Part shown: positions 59,091 to 64,000 of the stretch, piece after piece
Layout of the letters: each line of letters starts with the position of its first letter
How positions within the stretch are numbered: the stretch's first letter is position 1
NCBI RefSeq assembly: GCF_007828045.1
Contig: NZ_VITN01000009.1
Location: forward strand, 171,674 to 235,673
Source: Nitrospirillum amazonense
GTDB taxonomy: Bacteria; Pseudomonadota; Alphaproteobacteria; Azospirillales; Azospirillaceae
Length of the DNA: 64,000 nt
Direction: 5' to 3'
The notes under the pieces: generated by a model
The model's input: the letters and a program-made list of their open reading frames with translations, nothing else
Told to the model about the DNA's origin: nothing
Databases searched by the model: none
Position numbers and translations under genes: made by a program

Positions 59091-59561
59091 TTACAGCTCA
59101 GAGGCCGGGGGCGCGGCAACGCCTTCGGCCTCGCTGTTTTCAGGTTCACTATCGTCGGCTGCCGCCAGCGTCCAACCGGCACGACCGTTCGCCTTGAACT
59201 GCTTCGCATGACTCAGCATAGCGCTCAGTGTGTTTGCGGGATTTTGCCCAGGCACAACATGCCCAGCATCTTCTAGCAGGCGCAGAAGTGAACTGGTTGC
59301 GACGGGAACTGTGCGTCCCACAAGAATGTCAGCGACGGCCTTCCTAAGGGCTGCACGCTCGGGAGATTCCCGGCGACCAGCAGAACGGTTAATGCGCTCA
59401 ATCGTCTCCGGCGTAAGCCGTTCACGCTGAGACTTGGGAATATCATAAAGCGCGCGTATGCGCTGAAGCTCGCGCAGCTTCACGAAACGAGGTTCGCGAG
59501 CTAATTCAGCCTCAATGCTGGATATCTCCAAATCCAACGCCTTTATGAATTCACTGGTCAT
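59091..59561 (-). CDS. Hypothetical protein with C-terminal HARE-like winged helix (156 aa)
   Basis: An N-terminal coiled coil (ALDLEISSIEAELAREPRFV) is followed by a Ser/Arg-rich linker and a winged helix with the pattern of HARE-HTH domains (SSLLRLLEDAGHVVPGQNPA, NTLSAMLSHAKQFKANGRAG, WTLA). HARE-HTH modules are found in RNA polymerase delta and in restriction systems. The same coiled-coil-plus-winged-helix plan appears in the comM element, though sequence similarity is weak. GGAG precedes the ATG at 59561. Confidence 0.65.
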   Translation of the reverse strand: MTSEFIKALDLEISSIEAELAREPRFVKLRELQRIRALYDIPKSQRERLTPETIERINRSAGRRESPERAALRKAVADILVGRTVPVATSSLLRLLEDAGHVVPGQNPANTLSAMLSHAKQFKANGRAGWTLAAADDSEPENSEAEGVAAPPASEL

Positions 59562-60002
59562 CACGTCACTCCACAACCGGCCGCTGCCACGGATGCATTA
59601 AGACACAGGCGGTGGCGTGGATCCAGATAATTCGCACAGAAATCTGCGCCCGCGTGAATTTTCTTCGTGCGTCTTTGAACTGCCACGACCGTCCCACCGT
59701 CCTTCTATACAATCGTGCCGCCACATTCCCCGTCTCCACGACCGTTTACACGACAGGGCCACAGCCTTCGAACCGGCAAACTTTCTGGGCTAACCAGTTT
59801 TACGAATTCTCTTGATTTGGATTTTGGGCGGATAGAAGGTGGCCACCTATTCGTTAGGGGCGAAGCCCGTCCTTAACCGCTCCCCCTCACGTTAACACCC
59901 CGAAAAGTCACGCCCATGTCCTTGGAACATGGCGTATTTCCTCGCGCGTGTGTGCTTGGAAAAGGGGTCTTTGCGTCCATCTTTTTCAAAAGGATCAACT
60001 CA
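59562..60002. other. Intergenic region
   Basis: About 440 bp. A 67-codon open frame (59612-59815) lacks a ribosome-binding site and has no recognisable product. AT content is moderate. It should hold promoters for the divergent flanking genes; no palindrome stands out. Confidence 0.3.
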
Positions 60003-60689
60003 ATGGAATACCACGAAGCACAAATTGCCTCCGCTGATGAGATGGCGATGATCGAAAACGTTATGCAGCGCCATTTGGCCAACCATAAAGCCATGCAGGA
60101 AGAGCTAGCCAACATCCGCCTCTTCCATATGTCTCCCCAAAACGCCTGGTCTGTCTTTTGGGATGAGCACTGGATAACGCGGGTCATCGAAGACCGGAGA
60201 TTGGGAGAGGGGCATCCCGTCTCCTACGTAGTTTCTATCGAGGAGATCAATTTTCCGCCTCGGGATGAAATGGTGATTCAGCAATTTTCCGTGGAAACAC
60301 ATGGTGAAGATTTTTTAGTGCGAGAGATTATTCGGCCGGTTATCACTCTAGAAGATATTGCGGACCCCCTGCGTTTACGGCCGGACATTAAAATTTCTGA
60401 CACAACTGATCTTTTCATTAAAAGCATGAAAGAATACGCACGAACGGAACTCAATGATGAGGATAATTTACCAGATCCGAATGTGAAATGGCGCCATTAC
60501 TTCTATCCTGATGCGCGGACAAAAATCAGCCTTTCTGATGTTACGACCGCATCGGAAACCCGTGTTGGCCACCGAAGCTACCTCTTGATGGCTGGCCCTG
60601 TGCGCGCAGAGTCAACGAAGGACATGACTCTCATGGCCATGCACCGTGAGCTTTTTTGCGGGATCGGGTCGTTATCCGTCACGGATTGA
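60003..60689 (+). CDS. Hypothetical protein (228 aa)
   Basis: Begins MEYHEAQIASADEMAMIENV after AAAAGGATC. Helical at the start (MQRHLANHKAMQEELANIRL), then mixed (HWITRVIEDRRLGEGHPVSY, MVIQQFSVETHGEDFLVREI). AT-richer than the backbone. No known domain. An in-frame extension upstream to 59916 has no RBS. Confidence 0.6.
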   Translation: MEYHEAQIASADEMAMIENVMQRHLANHKAMQEELANIRLFHMSPQNAWSVFWDEHWITRVIEDRRLGEGHPVSYVVSIEEINFPPRDEMVIQQFSVETHGEDFLVREIIRPVITLEDIADPLRLRPDIKISDTTDLFIKSMKEYARTELNDEDNLPDPNVKWRHYFYPDARTKISLSDVTTASETRVGHRSYLLMAGPVRAESTKDMTLMAMHRELFCGIGSLSVTD

Positions 60690-60823
60690 GTTCGAGGGAC
60701 GAAGCTTTGGATCGCATCTAGAGTTTCGTCCCAATTCTCCCTCGGCGTACCGCTGCTCGCCAATGGACCTCGACCTCGATGTGTACAACATATTGCTAAA
60801 TGCGTGCGCGCACGCGCAAACTG

Positions 60824-62014
60824 CTACCCGAATGCCGGTTTATCTGTCCGATGATCTGAATTGAATTCGTTATCGTCTTCGACATCAACTTCCTGCATTG
60901 CCTGCTCCACGTCAATTTCAGGCTCTAACTCATCGTGCTGTCCAAGCCGAGTTTCGGAAAGTCTTATTTCGTATCCCATCTCATCCTTGACCAATCGCGT
61001 CAGCTTTCCAACATCAACCTTATCTCGACTCATGAAGCCATCATGCATGATAACGTGCGTTACCCCATCAGCTGATAGTTGCCTGAAAATCGCATCCATT
61101 ACCCGCCGCTCCAGAGACAGATAAATGTTCATCCTGCGCGCGCGAATGCCGCTGACCGGAGTAGATGACTTGATGCCGGACATTCGCAGGCTGGCGCGTT
61201 CATGAGTATCGCGCGCTATCGCATACCGCCACATCGCCTTGGCATCCAGCCGTAAAGCTTGAACGTAATCGTCATTAACCAATTTTTGAAAAATATATGG
61301 GTCGTTTCCCAACGTTGAGTAAAGTGCGTTCGAAGCATGCATCCCGGGGTTTGCGCGGAAAAAAAGCATCTGCAGAATTTGTTTTGAGCGGGAGACGTCC
61401 AGACCCGTTAGCGATGACACGTGTTGCCTGATGTGCGCCTTATCATTGATGAGGCGCAAAATGGACGGGAATGGCTCTGCCGCGGATTGAACGCCATAAA
61501 CCCATCGATAATGGCTGACCGCGTATTGGTAGACGAGCGTAGGCGCGCAACTCTCAACGTCGTAGTCCCACCATCCATCGAAGACCTGCTTCCTGACATC
61601 CCGTCGAATGTTTTGGACCGGATGGAAACGCCGCAGCCCGTTGTCATGATATTCAACGGCACGGCCGTCCAGTACCGGCTGGAAGCGCTGGCGCACAACG
61701 TCTGTTTCGCTCCGAACCTCCCGCCCCAACAGGCCACAGAGCTTTTGATAGCCCTCAATTTTCAAGCTGTAGGAATAGGGGTGGCTGCCGACCTGATACG
61801 TGCCGACCTGGATTAGCAGGGTGGAATAGAGCCAGCTCCCCAGCCCCCGATCCTTGTTTGAAAAGACGCGCCGCAGCTCTTCACTCGAGACGCGCATTTC
61901 GCGCTTCGAGCCAACGAATTGATCGCACCAATCCAGCACCAAATTGGCCCTTTTAGCCACCCTGGCATCTTGGAAGTTGGGTATTTTATGGTTCAGCTTG
62001 AGGGTCGCAATCAT
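60824..62014 (-). CDS. Putative replication protein with family-A-polymerase-like palm motifs (396 aa)
   Basis: Unrecognised as a whole. Three segments lie in the order expected for a Pol A/T7-RNA-polymerase-type palm: a motif A-like WWDYDVESCAPTLVYQYA (D150, D152), a motif B-like SRSKQILQMLFFRANPG (K211, F219) and a motif C-like VTHVIMHDGFMS (H324, D325). T7 RNA polymerase has VHDSF and Pol A VHDE in the last. The first ~130 residues are basic and helical. The C-terminus is acidic (EPEIDVEQAMQEVDVEDDNE). It is divergent from an RHH gene with an AT-rich 60-bp gap. It could initiate replication of the element. The assignment rests on motifs I aligned by eye. Confidence 0.5.
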   Translation of the reverse strand: MIATLKLNHKIPNFQDARVAKRANLVLDWCDQFVGSKREMRVSSEELRRVFSNKDRGLGSWLYSTLLIQVGTYQVGSHPYSYSLKIEGYQKLCGLLGREVRSETDVVRQRFQPVLDGRAVEYHDNGLRRFHPVQNIRRDVRKQVFDGWWDYDVESCAPTLVYQYAVSHYRWVYGVQSAAEPFPSILRLINDKAHIRQHVSSLTGLDVSRSKQILQMLFFRANPGMHASNALYSTLGNDPYIFQKLVNDDYVQALRLDAKAMWRYAIARDTHERASLRMSGIKSSTPVSGIRARRMNIYLSLERRVMDAIFRQLSADGVTHVIMHDGFMSRDKVDVGKLTRLVKDEMGYEIRLSETRLGQHDELEPEIDVEQAMQEVDVEDDNEFNSDHRTDKPAFG

Positions 62015-62075
62015 GATTTATCTATTTGATATTAAATATAAATAACCCGCATATCTTCCATACGAGAAAGCCGCA

Positions 62076-62432
62076 ATGAGTTCATTCATGTTCGATGTCC
62101 CCTATTCTGAGCCAGCCCACCCTACCATGGGAGAAACAGGTGGAAATGAATTTAGGGGATTTGCCGAAAAACTACGGGAAACTCGGCGGAGGGCCGAGGA
62201 AGAAGCTGCTCGAATGGCACAGCTTCCCGCAGAAAAGTTGATCAGTATGCTCATGCCCGTGGATATGATCGAACGGCTTGCCGGTATCGCCAAAGATGCC
62301 GGCACCAACCGCAGCCAGCTCATTCGCCAAATCGTATCAGATTTCCTGAATTATGTCTGGGCGAATGGCATTCGCTTCAATGGCTCCACGCTTGGCTTCC
62401 GCCACCGTCCCCTATTCGATGAGCGGGATTAA
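62076..62432 (+). CDS. Ribbon-helix-helix protein (118 aa)
   Basis: An N-terminal helical region rich in Arg/Glu (EKLRETRRRAEEEAARMAQL) precedes the RHH-type LISMLMPVDMIERLAGIAKD and AGTNRSQLIRQIVSDFLNYV, as in CopG/Arc-type repressors. It is divergent from the polymerase-like gene across an AT-rich gap and is a good candidate for its repressor, in the manner of plasmid copy-control proteins. Confidence 0.75.
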   Translation: MSSFMFDVPYSEPAHPTMGETGGNEFRGFAEKLRETRRRAEEEAARMAQLPAEKLISMLMPVDMIERLAGIAKDAGTNRSQLIRQIVSDFLNYVWANGIRFNGSTLGFRHRPLFDERD

Positions 62433-62459
62433 ATCCCACCATGCATTTAAATGCGTGGG

Positions 62460-62675
62460 TCAGGAAGGGTCGGGCCGCACCAGGTCAACATGGCTTATGC
62501 CAAGAGCCATCGCCAGCTCGTAAATGGTGACGATAGTTGGGTTCCTATGCCCCTTCTCCAGGCTTGAAATGTATTGCTGGCTGAACCCGGACAGGTCGGC
62601 AAACTGCTCCTGCGTCAGCCCCTTCGCCTGACGGTACTTCCGCACGTTCTTCCCAACGAGTTCCCGCATATCCAT
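62460..62675 (-). CDS. XRE-family regulator (71 aa)
   Basis: A minimal HTH_3 protein: LVGKNVRKYRQAKGLTQEQF, ADLSGFSQQYISSLEKGHRN and TIVTIYELAMALGISHVDLV cover all five helices. It converges on the RHH gene and has an AT-rich promoter (TTATAAGTTTATCAACTATAG). Phage- or plasmid-type regulator. Confidence 0.9.
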   Translation of the reverse strand: MDMRELVGKNVRKYRQAKGLTQEQFADLSGFSQQYISSLEKGHRNPTIVTIYELAMALGISHVDLVRPDPS

Positions 62676-62883
62676 ACGGGATGGGTTGCAGATTACATAT
62701 TATAAGTTTATCAACTATAGTATGTTAACCGGCGAGGAGGCGGTCTCGGTTCGACCAGTTTGAGAAAGGCCACCTTCCGCACGTCATCACGTTAGGGCAA
62801 TTTTCCGGGACGCAAAGCCGGATATGTACAACCCTGGGTTTCTGTATAGGGTCGGTTTAGGACCACTTACTCACAGGCATTCT

Positions 62884-63213
62884 ATGACTGACCAGATGGC
62901 GGACACCTCGAAGGTAGCCAAGGCGCCAAAGCAGACACCCAGCAAGATTCCGATCGGGCGGATGACGATAGCGCAGGTGGATGCCGCCCTATCCGAATGC
63001 GAACAGATCGTGAGCACCTACTCCGAAACCGTGAAGGCGAAGCTGGCGGCCAACCGGGCGATCCCCCCGAATGTGCTGCGCGAACTATCCCGCGCCAACG
63101 CTTTGAAGGGTCGCCTAGTGCTACGCCGCATTTCTCAACTTTTGGAGATCGGAGAACCCGCCGCACTCGAATTGATCGGCAAGCTGATGAAGGTGCAAAC
63201 CAACGCTGGCTGA
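62884..63213 (+). CDS. Hypothetical protein (109 aa)
   Basis: Begins MTDQMADTSKVAKAPKQTPS, a Lys/Thr-rich tail, followed by a helical body (MTIAQVDAALSECEQIVSTY, VLRELSRANALKGRLVLRRI). An upstream in-frame ATG at 62824 would add 20 residues. No domain known; the helical body might bind nucleic acid or a partner. Confidence 0.6.
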   Translation: MTDQMADTSKVAKAPKQTPSKIPIGRMTIAQVDAALSECEQIVSTYSETVKAKLAANRAIPPNVLRELSRANALKGRLVLRRISQLLEIGEPAALELIGKLMKVQTNAG

Positions 63214-63301
63214 TCTCATGACTTTGGGGGTGGGGCCGGCGTGTTCCGTCCTCCCCCCACACGGTGACAAAAATCGGCTTACAAGGGCCGACAGAGGGGT
63301 A

Positions 63302-63910
63302 ATGATGGAATACAACAGGCCAATTGATAAATTTGCCCGAAGGTCTTTGCTGGTTGGCTGTATCCTCGTTGCGGGCATTACGATCTTTATCGCAGCCAAT
63401 ACTCTTTTCGTTGGGCAAAAGAAAGAAAGCGTGGCGGCGCTAGCAGCGGAACTAAAAACTGTCTCAACATCTCTGCATGATGCCCAGACAACGGGGCAGC
63501 CGACCGAAAAGTTAATGGAACGGTCCGGAAAAATCATCGAGAAGCTGACGCTGTTGGCTGACCGAGGCGATCCAGCAGCATGCATTCAAGTGGCTGCGCT
63601 CAAATTTGGTATAGCGCAAACGGAGCTGAAACCCAGCGGGACGGGGCCGGCGAACCCTCAGAAAGGGAAGTCCTTGATCGTAGATGCGTTGAAATACGCA
63701 CGATGTGCACTCGATCAGAAGCAGGCGCTTACCGCAGATGAACAAGCCGTAGCTGAGCGATGGGTGACAGGATTCCCCCAGTTAATCACCCAACTAGATA
63801 ATTCCCCTGCGGTAAAGACATATTACGTGAGAGGCGGGGATTTAGCATGTAGCGATTTAATGCAGATGGCCAACTATCTTATGACCTCGGGATATGCGGT
63901 TGGGAAGTAA
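63302..63910 (+). CDS. Membrane-anchored hypothetical protein (202 aa)
   Basis: One N-terminal membrane segment (LLVGCILVAGITIFIAANTL) is followed by a soluble, largely helical domain (KESVAALAAELKTVSTSLHD, IEKLTLLADRGDPAACIQVA) with three Cys. AGGGG precedes the double ATG. It resembles a signal-anchored periplasmic protein. No family found. Confidence 0.6.
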   Translation: MMEYNRPIDKFARRSLLVGCILVAGITIFIAANTLFVGQKKESVAALAAELKTVSTSLHDAQTTGQPTEKLMERSGKIIEKLTLLADRGDPAACIQVAALKFGIAQTELKPSGTGPANPQKGKSLIVDALKYARCALDQKQALTADEQAVAERWVTGFPQLITQLDNSPAVKTYYVRGGDLACSDLMQMANYLMTSGYAVGK

Positions 63911-63941
63911 GCATGCGGCGTAGGCCGCAGTTTGGCGGCGA

Positions 63942-64000
63942 TCAGGCCGCCGCGGCGGGCGTTGCCGGGGCCTTGGGTGCCCAGCGCCAGGGCAGCAGTT
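63942..64000 (-). CDS. C-terminal end of an unidentified protein
   Basis: Only the last 18 residues are visible (LLPWRWAPKAPATPAAAA, then TGA). GC content jumps back to backbone level here. This may mark the end of the second accessory region. Too short to identify. Confidence 0.5.
   Translation of the reverse strand, partial: LLPWRWAPKAPATPAAAA

Larger units (their letters stand above)
55678..63930. mobile_element. Second accessory region, probable integrative element entering comM
   Basis: It starts where comM similarity ends for the second time and holds a tyrosine recombinase ~0.6 kb in, an atypical tRNA, RHH and XRE regulators, a polymerase-like protein and many orphan genes. GC content is visibly lower than in the first 36 kb. 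High-GC coding resumes only at about 63940. The far boundary and att sites are not identified, so the extent is a guess; the comM remainder may lie beyond 64000 or be lost. Confidence 0.5.

Noticed and set aside
59612..59815. 67-codon open frame
   Set aside because: No ribosome-binding site, atypical composition and no recognisable product.
1..64000. CRISPR arrays, retrons or rRNA genes
   Set aside because: No regularly spaced direct repeats with spacers, no reverse transcriptase and no rRNA sequence were seen. The iterons at 35 kb are irregularly spaced and in both orientations.

Overview
The window reads as a high-GC alphaproteobacterial replicon, most like the Azospirillaceae (Nitrospirillum, Niveispirillum or Azospirillum relatives). 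This placement is inferred from protein style: a giant NAD-type glutamate dehydrogenase, a Rhizobium-type zinc asparaginase, a MucR/Ros regulator, and strong G/C third-position use up to about 36 kb. No 16S gene is present to confirm it.

From 1 to about 35 kb the gene content is ordinary and dense. It includes the N-terminal part of NAD-glutamate dehydrogenase, a NrtR-like NUDIX/winged-helix protein, an RlmD-type rRNA methyltransferase coupled to a hotdog thioesterase, an AmtB ammonium channel and an asparaginase with a His-rich N-terminus. These are followed by a SPOUT methyltransferase, xanthine phosphoribosyltransferase, tRNA-Arg(ACG), a GT9/sulfotransferase pair, and a LysR/SnoaL/deacetylase cluster in which the SnoaL gene is split from its signal peptide by a frameshift. 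Further on are a DUF4396-multicopper oxidase fusion, a GST, WYL and MarR regulators with a serine hydrolase, a Na/Pi-cotransporter, an AlkZ-like protein, a thioredoxin-like protein, a FixL/FixJ-like two-component pair, two receiver-degenerate winged-helix regulators, and a TonB receptor coupled to a histidine acid phosphatase.

At 35.1-36.7 kb lies a complete iteron-type replication origin. It has ten copies of a 13-bp iteron in both orientations, a perfect DnaA box and a RepA_C-type initiator. Its position beside housekeeping genes and a tRNA suggests a chromid, or a plasmid replicon fused into a chromosome.

From 37.3 kb the sequence is a mobile-element zone built on a broken comM gene. The 5' part of comM (37310 to about 37904) is interrupted by a 17,716-bp element at 37905-55620. 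That element has 26-bp imperfect terminal inverted repeats (23 of 26 match) and an 8-bp target duplication. It carries an IS1595-family transposase near its left end, five small coiled-coil/winged-helix proteins, a DUF3800 protein, a DnaQ-like exonuclease, secreted proteins, a secreted nuclease broken by an amber codon, a MucR homologue and many unknowns. About 57 bp of comM follow, and comM is broken a second time near 55677.

The second break opens into another accessory region that runs to at least 63.9 kb. It holds a small tyrosine recombinase, a ParB/sulfiredoxin-like protein, an unusual class-I tRNA with anticodon GCU, RHH and XRE regulators, and a 396-residue protein with motifs reminiscent of a family-A/T7-type polymerase palm. 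The second element's far end and the rest of comM are not visible.
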